Assembly (NCBI GenBank): GCA_016933915.1
Contig: JAFFZZ010000099.1
Coordinates: 1-51,442 of the forward strand
DNA from: Candidatus Babeliaceae bacterium
GTDB lineage: Bacteria; Babelota; Babeliae; Babelales; Babelaceae
DNA length: 51,442 nucleotides
Direction of reading: 5' to 3'
Below, one piece after another: positions 32,668 through 40,314 of the stretch (position 1 is the stretch's first letter; each line of letters opens with the position of its first letter). Below the pieces are notes generated by a model. The model ran no database searches and was not told the origin of the DNA. It saw nothing but the letters and a program-made list of their open reading frames with translations. Both the position numbers and the translations under genes were made by a program.

Positions 32668-32695
32668 TTGCAGTTTTCCGCTGAGTACTTATACT
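32668..32695 (+). promoter_or_regulatory. Promoter for tRNA-His and downstream genes
   Basis: TTGCAG (32668-32673), a 16-base spacer and TATACT (32690-32695) end 12 bases before the first base of tRNA-His. A start point near 32702 would give a very short leader. Confidence 0.6.
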
Positions 32696-32706
32696 ATGAA
32701 TAACAT

Positions 32707-32783
32707 GGTGGGTGTAGCTCAGCTGGTAGAGCATCGGATTGTGGCTCCGAGGGTCGTGGGTTCGATCCCCACCACTCACCCCA
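32707..32783 (+). tRNA. tRNA-His (anticodon GTG), CCA encoded
   Basis: The acceptor GTGGGTG (32708-32714) pairs with CACTCAC (32773-32779), with one G-U pair. The anticodon loop TTGTGGC gives GTG, and the T-arm is GTGGGTTCGATCCCCAC. An extra G at 32707 faces the C discriminator at 32780, the identity element of bacterial tRNA-His. CCA is encoded at 81-83. Confidence 0.96.
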
Positions 32784-32813
32784 AGTTTTAAACTATTTCT
32801 CGTCGGTTTAGTA

Positions 32814-33455
32814 ATGTCCAATTTTTATCATGGCCCATTTTTTCAGCAGAAAGCGGCTGGTTTTATGAATCCTACTATCTTTTTCGGAGTTCTCCTTATT
32901 ATTCTTGGCATCACCTACCTCGTAGGTATAGTCCTTGGCGTCTCCATTCCCCTCTTTCGCATTCTCATGGCAATTTTATTACTCTATGCCGGCATTAGCC
33001 TTATATCTGGGGCATTAGGCAAGCGCACCTCATGCTGGCATTCCGAAGAAGAACACGGAAACTGCTACTCAACCTTTATGGGGGAAGGCAAGGTAGCTCT
33101 TGATAAAACAAGAATACGCCCCGAAGCACCATTCTATGAATATTCAACCACCTTTGGAAGCACCAAAGTAGATCTTTCAACTGTCCCGCCAAGTATCATA
33201 AAGGCCCTCAACAGCCCACTCAATGTCACCATTAACACGGTCTTTGGGGAAACGGTTGTACTCATCAGAAGTGATGTACCAACACGAATAGAGTCAAGCT
33301 CCATCTTTGCTAAAACAGAGCTCCCTGACGGCAGCAAAACCTCATTCAGCACCTATATTTACCAGAGCCATCCAGGAGAAAAACCGCTTATGCTCATCAA
33401 AACTTCAACTGTATTTGGAAATATTGACATCCGCATGCACACACCAGCCAATTAA
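32814..33455 (+). CDS. LiaF-like membrane protein
   Basis: The 213-residue protein has two close membrane segments (PTIFFGVLLIILGITYLVGIVLG and IPLFRILMAILLLYAGISLI). A soluble domain follows whose repeated pattern is FGSTKVDLSTVP, NTVFGETVVLIRSDVP, SSIFAKTELPDG and TSTVFGNIDIRM. Such FG-x-x-x-hydrophobic strands are typical of the LiaF C-terminal (toastrack-type) domain, which in Bacillus senses and represses the cell-envelope stress system LiaRS. No LiaR or LiaS is seen nearby. The start is put at ATG 32814, 30 bases after tRNA-His, with no clear ribosome binding site; ATG 32865 is an alternative. The gene continues into the second membrane gene 17 bases later. The whole pair sits between two tRNA genes. 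Confidence 0.72.
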   Translation: MSNFYHGPFFQQKAAGFMNPTIFFGVLLIILGITYLVGIVLGVSIPLFRILMAILLLYAGISLISGALGKRTSCWHSEEEHGNCYSTFMGEGKVALDKTRIRPEAPFYEYSTTFGSTKVDLSTVPPSIIKALNSPLNVTINTVFGETVVLIRSDVPTRIESSSIFAKTELPDGSKTSFSTYIYQSHPGEKPLMLIKTSTVFGNIDIRMHTPAN

Positions 33456-33472
33456 CAAAAAAGGAGTACCAT

Positions 33473-33793
33473 ATGAATGAAAACAAGTGGCCACATTTTT
33501 GTGAAAAATGCCCCTTTAAAAATCACTGCCCGTGGTGTCCCTATCAACGAAAACACCAGAACCTACTGAGCACCCTGTTCACCGGAATCGCACTTATATT
33601 CGTAGGAATTTCGTTTTTATTGAACACAATCTGGAAATTTGAAATTCCTATTTTTTCGTTGCTTGGCGGTATATTTCTTATTTACCTCGGGTTTGTCTTT
33701 GTAATCGGTAATTCACGCAGGAGGCATTGCTGCTACTTCGACCAGTGCCCGTATTTCCAAGAAGAAGACGTTGAAGAAAACAATAAAAAATAG
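33473..33793 (+). CDS. Small membrane protein with N-terminal cysteine motif
   Basis: The 106-residue protein opens with a cysteine-rich cytoplasmic segment, FCEKCPFKNHCPWCPYQRK, that has the spacing of a small metal-binding knuckle. Two membrane helices follow (LLSTLFTGIALIFVGISFLL and IFSLLGGIFLIYLGFVFVIG), resembling the LiaF membrane domain of the gene before it. The C-terminal tail has RRRHCCYFDQCPYFQ plus acidic residues. AAGGAG lies 7 bases before the ATG. I infer that it partners with or descends from the LiaF-like neighbour. Metal or redox sensing through the cysteines is a guess. No named family is recognised. Confidence 0.75.
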   Translation: MNENKWPHFCEKCPFKNHCPWCPYQRKHQNLLSTLFTGIALIFVGISFLLNTIWKFEIPIFSLLGGIFLIYLGFVFVIGNSRRRHCCYFDQCPYFQEEDVEENNKK

Positions 33794-33853
33794 TTGCCAG
33801 TACTTAGAAAAAACCTTACATTAGTTAAGTAATTGAACGTTTGATATACAAGT

Positions 33854-33929
33854 CGGGGCGTGGCGCAATTGGTAGCGCACTCGCTTTGGGAGCGAGGGGT
33901 TGCCAGTTCGAGTCTGGCCGCCCCGACCA
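33854..33929 (+). tRNA. tRNA-Pro (anticodon TGG), CCA encoded
   Basis: CGGGGCG (33854-33860) pairs with CGCCCCG (33919-33925). The anticodon stem CTCGC/GCGAG encloses TTTGGGA (anticodon TGG), and the T-arm is GCCAGTTCGAGTCTGGC. Discriminator A and CCA end at 33929. rodA starts 13 bases later. Confidence 0.96.
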
Positions 33930-33942
33930 TTTTTTTAATGCG

Positions 33943-35061
33943 ATGGCCCGACTTTTTTTTGATAGTGATCGCCGCAAGCTGCGTTTTTTTGACTGGACAA
34001 GTTTCGTCATTCTTCTCATTTTGTCATGTACGAGTCTTTTTTTCGTCTTTAGTGCAACTCAAATTTCAATCGCTTCAATCAGCTGTTCATCTTTTTTCAT
34101 TAAACAACTTTTTGGTGTTATCTCAGGATTTGGGATCTTTTTCCTCGCATTTTTCTTTGATTATCGAACTCTTCAAAAATGGGGAACAGTTGGATACTAC
34201 GTCACCATAATCCTCCTTATCTTTACACTCGTTAAGGGAAGTGTCGGCATGGGTGCACAACGCTGGGTTAATTTGGGATTTATCAAATTTCAACCTTCCG
34301 AACTAGCCAAGCTCTTCTTTCCGGCCTTTTTTGCAACATCAGTCGCTTCAGATGAAACGGGTGAACTGAAGCATCGATCCTTTATTCCTGTATTTTTTGT
34401 TCTCGGGCTTAGCGTTGTCCTCATCCTTAAACAACCTGATCTTGGTACTGCACTCCTCGTTCTTTTCTCGGGAATTTTACTTCTCTGGCTTGCTAATATT
34501 GGTCGCCCTTTTTTCATCGCCTTATTCATCGTTAGCGCAATATCGGCACCAATCGCTTGGCACAATCTAAAACCATACCAAAAAAACAGAATTATTGTCT
34601 TTTTAGGAGGTGGCACAAGTCGCAAAGAACGATACCAGATTGAACAATCGCAAATAGCTATAGGATCAGGTGGTTTTTGGGGAAAAGGGTTTTTACAGGG
34701 AACCCAAACACGACTAAATTTTCTGCCCGAAAGTCGAACTGATTTCATATTCTCGGTTATTTGCGAAGAGTTAGGATTCGTTGGTGCAGCACTCGTTATC
34801 TTCCTGTTCGGACTCCTATTTTTACGGCTCGTTATTCAAATAGCTTTTATAAATAATATCTCAGCACAACTCCTTGCAATAGGTCTCCTAACGCCACTTA
34901 TCTTCTCAACCGTCATTAACATCTGCATGGTATTAGGATTATTGCCAACTGTCGGCATACCACTCCCTTTTATCAGCTATGGTATCACGCACCTTTGGAT
35001 CGGTTTTGCTTCTCTTGGCTGGTGCATCAATATCATTGCACGGGCATCAATAATTCCGTAA
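33943..35061 (+). CDS. rodA: Rod-shape-determining SEDS glycosyltransferase RodA (FtsW/RodA/SpoVE family)
   Basis: SEDS proteins polymerise lipid II into glycan strands. The 372-residue protein has about ten membrane helices and typical family stretches: FVFSATQ, GAQRWVNLGFIKFQPSELAKL, LKQPDLGTALLVL, YQIEQSQIAIGSGGFWGKGF, the catalytic-loop region NFLPESRTDFIFSVICEELGF, and GIPLPFISYG. After ISYG the usual G-S-S is replaced by I-T-H. Length fits RodA better than FtsW. ATG 33943 lies 13 bases after the 3' end of tRNA-Pro and has no Shine-Dalgarno sequence; ATG 33938 is out of frame. So the mRNA may be nearly leaderless after tRNA processing. ruvB follows after 53 bases. No class B PBP partner is in the window. 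Confidence 0.88.
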   Translation: MARLFFDSDRRKLRFFDWTSFVILLILSCTSLFFVFSATQISIASISCSSFFIKQLFGVISGFGIFFLAFFFDYRTLQKWGTVGYYVTIILLIFTLVKGSVGMGAQRWVNLGFIKFQPSELAKLFFPAFFATSVASDETGELKHRSFIPVFFVLGLSVVLILKQPDLGTALLVLFSGILLLWLANIGRPFFIALFIVSAISAPIAWHNLKPYQKNRIIVFLGGGTSRKERYQIEQSQIAIGSGGFWGKGFLQGTQTRLNFLPESRTDFIFSVICEELGFVGAALVIFLFGLLFLRLVIQIAFINNISAQLLAIGLLTPLIFSTVINICMVLGLLPTVGIPLPFISYGITHLWIGFASLGWCINIIARASIIP

Positions 35062-35114
35062 GCTAACTATCGAAAGTAAGAACGAAACTATCATCACCAA
35101 AGCAATCAATAACG

Positions 35115-36152
35115 ATGGATTCAGAGCAAAAAATTGATCTCGACCTTACGCCTATCATGCTCGTTGAAACGGCTGAAGACCAGAATAGCGACTTTCATCC
35201 AAAAACATTTGACGATTATTGTGGGCAAACAGAACTCAAAACGAAACTTAAGCTTTACACCGACGCGGCACGACAACGAGGCGAGCCATTAGACCATCTT
35301 CTTCTCTTTGGACCACCGGGGCTTGGCAAGACAACACTCGCACAAATCATGGCAGCAGTAATGCAAGTCGGTATCAAAATTTGCAGCGGCCCAACACTTG
35401 AACGAACAGGTGATCTCGTCTCGCTTCTTTCCAGTCTTGAATCACGCGACATTCTCTTTATCGACGAAATTCATCGACTACCCGCACCAGTCGAAGAGAC
35501 TCTTTACAGCGCCATGGAACAGTTTCGCATCGACATCATTATCGGCCAGGGAGCAGGCGCCAAGTCCGTGAACCTTCCCATAAATCCATTCACTCTCATT
35601 GGAGCTACAACAAAGGCGGGTATGATCTCTGCACCATTACGCAGCCGTTTTGGCATTACTGAAAGAATAGACTTCTACACCGACGGAGAACTTACCGAGA
35701 TTATCTTGCAAAACGTAACCCACCTCGGAATATCAATCGAAACTGAAGGGGCAGCATTACTCGCGCACTGCTCACGCGGCACTCCGCGCATCGCCAAGAA
35801 ATTACTTCGTCGCATCCGTGACTTTGCACAAATAAACAACAATAATCACGCCTCATCAGAGCTTATTCAAAAAGCTCTCCTCTTTCTGCGCATTGATCAT
35901 GAAGGCCTTAATGCAGTCGATCACGCGATCATCAATACTATTATCAACCATTTTGATGGGGGCCCGGTTGGGCTGGAAACTATCGCCTCCATGATTGGCG
36001 AAGAAAGTGCAACCATAGAAGATGTCTACGAACCATTTCTGATGCGAAAAGGATATTTAGAAAAAACACCTCGCGGCCGACAGATTCCACGCACTAAATT
36101 ATCCTCGCTCAAACACCGTTTTGACGGGCAAAAAACAATTTGGGATACATAA
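35115..36152 (+). CDS. ruvB: Holliday junction branch migration helicase RuvB
   Basis: RuvB is the hexameric AAA+ motor that drives branch migration with RuvA. The 345-residue protein has FDDYCGQTELKTKL, the Walker A loop FGPPGLGKTTLAQ (about 65-77), Walker B DILFIDEIHRLPAPVEE, LIGATTKAGMISAPLRSRFGI with the sensor and arginine-finger region, and the winged-helix domain DGGPVGLETIASMIGEESATIEDVYEPFLMRKGYLEKTPRGR. Full family length. No Shine-Dalgarno sequence precedes the ATG. The next gene starts 14 bases after its stop, so a transcript rodA-ruvB-exported protein is likely. ruvA and ruvC are not in the window. Confidence 0.97.
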   Translation: MDSEQKIDLDLTPIMLVETAEDQNSDFHPKTFDDYCGQTELKTKLKLYTDAARQRGEPLDHLLLFGPPGLGKTTLAQIMAAVMQVGIKICSGPTLERTGDLVSLLSSLESRDILFIDEIHRLPAPVEETLYSAMEQFRIDIIIGQGAGAKSVNLPINPFTLIGATTKAGMISAPLRSRFGITERIDFYTDGELTEIILQNVTHLGISIETEGAALLAHCSRGTPRIAKKLLRRIRDFAQINNNNHASSELIQKALLFLRIDHEGLNAVDHAIINTIINHFDGGPVGLETIASMIGEESATIEDVYEPFLMRKGYLEKTPRGRQIPRTKLSSLKHRFDGQKTIWDT

Positions 36153-36166
36153 CTAAGGAATTAAAC

Positions 36167-37030
36167 ATGAAAAAAAATTTTATCCTCGCCGTTATTTTTT
36201 CAACTATCTCTGTAACGGCAACTGTCGTTCACGGAGCCCCAGCAGGTTGGCTACCACTCATTCCAGCGGTAATGAAAATTCCCGCCACTTTTATTCCGCT
36301 CGAGTACTACCCTGCGTCCCCACATTACAGGATCGACAAAAATGTATCGGTACGATTCGACTTATGGAGCATGCTAGACATCGAAGAAACTCTTCTCGGT
36401 TCACCCATTCGTGGCTCAATACAAGACGGGAAAAAATATATCGTGATTAACCCGTTTTCAATACATTATTTTTCTATTTTAAACATTGCACAGGAGCAAC
36501 CTCTCGAAGAACTCGACAAAGATAAATACTATTTCCACATTTTGAGAGCAATAAAACAACTCAATTATCGGAAACACTCGGCTCTCGAAACCGCAAAAAA
36601 AGCACAAGCCATTGTTAATCTTGCACTCCTTATGGGAGCTTTATCGTTGATAAACAGTCAGATAAAAAATAACCTCGTCGCTTTTATCTGTTCGGCAGCA
36701 ACAGCAAAATGCATATCTTCTTTAACCCAAGCACTCATGCTCAGTGAATACACTCATGATCTCGAAAAAATCGGTGATGAGGGAGCATTTAATAACACGG
36801 TAAAAATAACTGAAATTGTGGGAGAACTTGCTAATAAAGTTGCTAACTTTGTTAACTCTAATCAATCGAATGATACACCAACAAAGATTACTGACGCAGG
36901 AAAAAAATATCTCAAAAAATTGGACCTTATCCTCACTTGTTGTGGCGGTTTCTGTGGAGAATCGGTTAAAAAATTCCTCGACCCATCGCGCCCCACACCA
37001 CAAGAACGTTTAGCTGCTGCTGGAATATAA
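36167..37030 (+). CDS. Exported protein of unknown function, 287 aa
   Basis: A signal peptide (MKKNFILAVIFSTISVTATVVHGA) precedes a domain beginning PAGWLPLIPAVMKIP. Next is an alpha/beta stretch with RFDLWSMLDIEETLL and GKKYIVINPFSIHYFSIL, a hydrophobic helix (NLALLMGALSLI), and a helical C-terminus with the cysteine group LTCCGGFCGES. AAGGA lies 7 bases before the ATG. A decayed, truncated relative of its first half follows at 37077-37454, so the family has duplicated locally. The motif order with a later hydrophobic helix faintly resembles membrane-associated M48-type peptidases, but no HExxH motif is present, so I do not assign an enzyme class. Confidence 0.75.
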   Translation: MKKNFILAVIFSTISVTATVVHGAPAGWLPLIPAVMKIPATFIPLEYYPASPHYRIDKNVSVRFDLWSMLDIEETLLGSPIRGSIQDGKKYIVINPFSIHYFSILNIAQEQPLEELDKDKYYFHILRAIKQLNYRKHSALETAKKAQAIVNLALLMGALSLINSQIKNNLVAFICSAATAKCISSLTQALMLSEYTHDLEKIGDEGAFNNTVKITEIVGELANKVANFVNSNQSNDTPTKITDAGKKYLKKLDLILTCCGGFCGESVKKFLDPSRPTPQERLAAAGI

Positions 37031-37076
37031 AGACGAATTGCTTTTTTAAGGTATATCGGTTAAAAAAGAAGGATAA

Positions 37077-37454
37077 TTACTACAACTGACAAATTCAATA
37101 TCGCAAACGGCTATACCGTGGGGACGCGTTTTGCCATACTTACCAGCAGCCGTGAAAACGCTTAGATCCGGAGCGACCATCTCTACAGAATTATTAGGAA
37201 ATTATGTCGCTCAAGAATCAGCTGAATTAAAATTTCATTCAACTGAACTCACTAAATTGTACCAACAAGCTACCGGATCCTCTGAAAAAGTATTTCGGAT
37301 GGAAATGCCTTTTCTTCAGTCGGAAGCGGGCGCTGCCGAGCTAGGGGGGAAAAAAATCATATGTGTATCCCCAGGTATTTACAAGCTTTTCGAGATGATG
37401 AAACTTCACCCCAAAGGTGTTATCCTTGCAGAAAAGATATTCAGTTACTGCTAA
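37077..37454 (+). pseudogene. Truncated copy of the upstream exported-protein gene
   Basis: An open stretch without an ATG start encodes about 125 residues that follow the order of the first half of the protein at 36167-37030. GRVLPYLPAAVKTLRSGATI corresponds to GWLPLIPAVMKIPATFI, LKFHSTELTKLY to VRFDLWSMLDI, and GGKKIICVSPGIYKLFEMM to DGKKYIVINPFSIHYFSIL. It then stops at TAA 37452-37454 with no equivalent of the helical C-terminal half. GAAGGA (about 37068) lies where a ribosome binding site would be, but no ATG follows at a suitable distance; a TTG at 37131 is the only conventional start. The signal peptide is missing. I read it as a decaying tandem duplicate. A short expressed protein from a non-standard start is the alternative. 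Confidence 0.6.
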
Positions 37455-37504
37455 CGCAAGATATTCTCGCAGACCAGAGTCATTACCTGCTTTTATTTGT
37501 GCAA

Positions 37505-37533
37505 TTGCACAACCTATTCCACTCTGTTAAAAT
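37505..37533 (+). promoter_or_regulatory. Promoter for pheS
   Basis: TTGCAC (37505-37510), a 17-base spacer and TAAAAT (37528-37533), with TGT directly before the -10 (extended -10 type), lie 50 bases ahead of the pheS ATG. Confidence 0.7.
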
Positions 37534-37583
37534 AAACTTGCTGGTATCGCTTTTCTTGCCGGAAAACATGCGAAATTTATCCT

Positions 37584-38618
37584 ATGGAATATACTCATCC
37601 CCGCCTTCAGGCCATTGCACAAGACTATTATCAACAACTCTCAGCAGCTCAGAATCGTAATGATGTAGAGAATATTCGTATTTCTTTTATTGGTCGTAAT
37701 GGTGCTATAAATACACTTATGGTTGAACTCAAAAAAGCTTCGCTTGAAGAAAAACGGACTCTTGGCCCAGAACTCAACGATTTTAAAAAGCAAGCGCAAG
37801 CGGCCTTCGAAAAAAAAGTTACAGAATTTGAAACTGCAGAACGTACTCGCCAAGAAGCACGTAGCGACTTTTTTGACGTCACCGCATATCGCCCTGGCAT
37901 CCACCGCGGATCTTTACATCCGCAAACACGTCTTTGTGAAAAGCTAGAAAACATTCTCACGTCAATGGGATTTGAACTGCTTGATGGTCCAGAAGCAGAA
38001 ACTGAAGAAATCAACTTTAGTGCGCTGAACATTCCGCACGATCATCCAGCACGTGATATGCAAGATACCTTTTGGCTCACCTTGCCGGAACGGGTTATGC
38101 GAACACATACTTCTGCAGTCCAAGTTCGTGGCATACGGAGCCACGGCGCTCCGTGCGCCCTCGCATCAATTGGCCGTTGTTACCGCAGTGAAGCAACAGA
38201 CGCTAGTCATGATTTTATCTTTTCTCAATTCGAAGCTCTTCTTATCGACAAAAAAGTTTCCCTTTCACACCTTATTGCTACCATTCGTGCTATACTCCAA
38301 GCAGTCTTTGAGAAAGAAAATCTCGATATTCGCGTACGTCCCAGTTATTTCCCTTTTGTTGAGCCGGGTCTTGAAGTTGACATGAGCTGCCCATTCTGCA
38401 CCGCAGGATGTTCTGTATGCAAAAAAAGCAGATGGATAGAGATGGGAGGAGCTGGTCTTATACATCCAAACGTACTTCGCGCGTGCAACATTGACCCTCG
38501 CGAGTTCAGTGGTTTTGCGTTAGGTTTTGGGCTAACCAGACTCGTTATGCTTTCGTATGGCATTCCTGATATTCGATTACTTCATAGCGGAAAGATTGAG
38601 TTTCTCAAACAATTTTGA
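37584..38618 (+). CDS. pheS: Phenylalanyl-tRNA synthetase alpha subunit
   Basis: PheS is the catalytic subunit of the alpha2-beta2 synthetase. The 344-residue class II enzyme has the N-terminal coiled coil (FIGRNGAINTLMVELKKASLEEKRTLGPELNDFK). The catalytic core starts PGIHRGSLHPQTRLCEKLENILTSMGFE and continues FSALNIPHDHPARDMQDTFWL, motif 2 with GRCYRSEATDASHDFIFSQFEALLIDKKVS, then FPFVEPGLEVDMSC. Motif 3 is SGFALGFGLTRLVML. The CPFCTAGCSVCKKSRW insertion with several cysteines sits before WIEMGGAGLIHPNVL. No Shine-Dalgarno sequence precedes the ATG. pheT, usually next to pheS, is not there: galU follows instead after 25 bases. Confidence 0.96.
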   Translation: MEYTHPRLQAIAQDYYQQLSAAQNRNDVENIRISFIGRNGAINTLMVELKKASLEEKRTLGPELNDFKKQAQAAFEKKVTEFETAERTRQEARSDFFDVTAYRPGIHRGSLHPQTRLCEKLENILTSMGFELLDGPEAETEEINFSALNIPHDHPARDMQDTFWLTLPERVMRTHTSAVQVRGIRSHGAPCALASIGRCYRSEATDASHDFIFSQFEALLIDKKVSLSHLIATIRAILQAVFEKENLDIRVRPSYFPFVEPGLEVDMSCPFCTAGCSVCKKSRWIEMGGAGLIHPNVLRACNIDPREFSGFALGFGLTRLVMLSYGIPDIRLLHSGKIEFLKQF

Positions 38619-38643
38619 AATATGAATACCTTAAGGAGTGTAG

Positions 38644-39567
38644 ATGGATATTCATAAAATCGTTATCCCCGCAGCCGGTCTCGGCTCGAGATTTCTCCCT
38701 TACAGCAAATCAGTACCCAAAGAGATGCTCCCGATCTTCCATAAACCTCTTATACAATACGCCATTGAAGAGAGCATCGCATCAAACCTCTACAACTTTT
38801 TTATCATCACAAACAAAAGCAAAAAACTTTTGGCCGATTATCTGGATACAGCACCCGATCTTGAAGCCATTCTCAAAGAGCGATCGCAAGAACAACTGCT
38901 GGTGTCTACTGACCGGTTAGCCCGTCTTGGCAGTTATGCGTATATCAGGCAACAAGAGCCACAAGGGCTTGGCCACGCACTCCTTCTCATGCAAAGTTAT
39001 ATCTCTAAAGAACATTTTTGCGTCGCTCTTCCCGATGACCTTATTGTCTCACCCGATCCACTTCTTCAGCAGCTCATTCGTATTGCGCGGCAAGAAAAGG
39101 CATGTGTGCTTGCCGTTCAGGAAGTTCCAAACAGCCTTCTCGGTGAAAATACGGTTATTAACATCAAAAAAAGTATTTCTCGTGAACTTTTTCAAGTCGG
39201 CTCGCTCTCACACCAGCCTACGCCAAAAGATGCTCCGTCTAATTTGGCAGTCGTGGGGCGATATGTTTTGTCACCTAAAATTTTTCCTGCACTTGAATAT
39301 CTTAATACGCACCTAGAGGGACACGAACTACCTCTTCACGCCGCCATCTCCCAGATGGCGCAAGATAGCGAGCGTGTTTTTGCCTATAAATTCACCGGCA
39401 CCTGTTTTCATATAGATACGCCATTAAATTGGCTGCGAGCATTGGTAGCTCTCGGATTACAAAACCCACAATATGCTCAACACATTAGCGAGATCATCAA
39501 CGAAACACGGGCTACCCCCACTGCCTGGTTTAATAAGCGCGGCAGCACAGAAATAATGGATTACTAA
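38644..39567 (+). CDS. galU: UTP--glucose-1-phosphate uridylyltransferase GalU
   Basis: GalU makes UDP-glucose for envelope polysaccharides. The 307-residue protein has the nucleotide-binding start VIPAAGLGSRFLPYSKSVPKEMLPI, KPLIQYAIEESI, then LGHALLLMQSYI, FCVALPDDLIV with the metal-binding aspartates, AVVGRYVLSPKIF, and the terminal GTCFHIDTPLNWLRALVALGL. AAGGAG lies 7 bases before the ATG. It is in the same transcript as pheS. The motifs fit GalU better than glucose-1-phosphate thymidylyltransferase. Confidence 0.93.
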   Translation: MDIHKIVIPAAGLGSRFLPYSKSVPKEMLPIFHKPLIQYAIEESIASNLYNFFIITNKSKKLLADYLDTAPDLEAILKERSQEQLLVSTDRLARLGSYAYIRQQEPQGLGHALLLMQSYISKEHFCVALPDDLIVSPDPLLQQLIRIARQEKACVLAVQEVPNSLLGENTVINIKKSISRELFQVGSLSHQPTPKDAPSNLAVVGRYVLSPKIFPALEYLNTHLEGHELPLHAAISQMAQDSERVFAYKFTGTCFHIDTPLNWLRALVALGLQNPQYAQHISEIINETRATPTAWFNKRGSTEIMDY

Positions 39568-39640
39568 AGGCTTCTTGACAGAGCCACTCATTTTCATGCT
39601 AAGTTTCTTTCAACATACGTGCCCATACCGTGAGGTTTAT

Positions 39641-40312
39641 ATGGAAAAAGCAAATTATCGTTTTCTTATTCCCTGCATCTTCCTGCCTATCATGCTTCAT
39701 GCAGAATTTCTACGCAAAGAGGGGACTCGCACCTATGTTCACATAACAAAGGGGGAAAAAATTGAATTTGTAAACGACCTTCGAAAGGCAACATCATTTA
39801 CTCTTGAGCAAAGAGCAACTGATCTTGATGGCATCTCTCCCGCCCAATTCTCCCACAACAAAAATTTTCTTGGATACAAAAACGGAAAATTATTTTTAAC
39901 CAATAACCAAAATTCTTCTGGTACTCTCTGGAATGCGCCTGTTCATTACCTCTACATGAACTCATATCGAAGTGCAGATACCAGTGGTCCAACCCTCGTT
40001 GCAGAGAAAGAATATCTTCTTCTGCGCCCAGGTAAAAAAACACTGTACATTCGCATTCGTCTAGACAACCGTATCGGTTATACCGACAACTACACTCTCG
40101 CCGCCACTGCAACTATTAACGATGATGAACCAGAAACAGCAGGAAGTGGCATATCGGTCTGGGTCGGTAACAAACAACTGATTCACGACCGTGGAGCACT
40201 CCAACTCTCCGATGATCCAAAAGCACCAAACCGCATCTGGCACAGAAAAACAGACAACATTGATATTTTATTTAACGGACCTTACGAAATTGAACTTATT
40301 CCAAAAGAATAG
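39641..40312 (+). CDS. Exported protein of unknown function, 223 aa
   Basis: A signal peptide (MEKANYRFLIPCIFLPIMLHA) is followed by a beta-rich domain: RTYVHITKGEKIEFVNDL, GTLWNAPVHYLYMNSYRSADTSGPTLVAEKEYLLLRPGKKTLYIRIRLDN, and GSGISVWVGNKQLIHDRGALQLSDDP. The start ATG 39641 has GAGG 5 bases upstream; the frame extends 22 codons further with no signal. No cysteine after the signal peptide and no catalytic motif is visible. The strand-rich pattern suggests a periplasmic or surface binding domain. It follows galU by 73 bases, and its stop lies 2 bases from the stop of the convergent ankyrin gene. Confidence 0.75.
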   Translation: MEKANYRFLIPCIFLPIMLHAEFLRKEGTRTYVHITKGEKIEFVNDLRKATSFTLEQRATDLDGISPAQFSHNKNFLGYKNGKLFLTNNQNSSGTLWNAPVHYLYMNSYRSADTSGPTLVAEKEYLLLRPGKKTLYIRIRLDNRIGYTDNYTLAATATINDDEPETAGSGISVWVGNKQLIHDRGALQLSDDPKAPNRIWHRKTDNIDILFNGPYEIELIPKE

Positions 40313-40314
40313 CT

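Noticed and set aside
32739-32813. Extension of the LiaF-like gene into tRNA-His
   Set aside because: The added residues (MWLRGSWVRSPPLTP) are the translation of the tRNA itself. The first plausible start after the tRNA is ATG 32814.
33841-33942. Extension of rodA across tRNA-Pro
   Set aside because: The extra 34 residues are tRNA sequence read as protein. RodA family proteins start as at ATG 33943.
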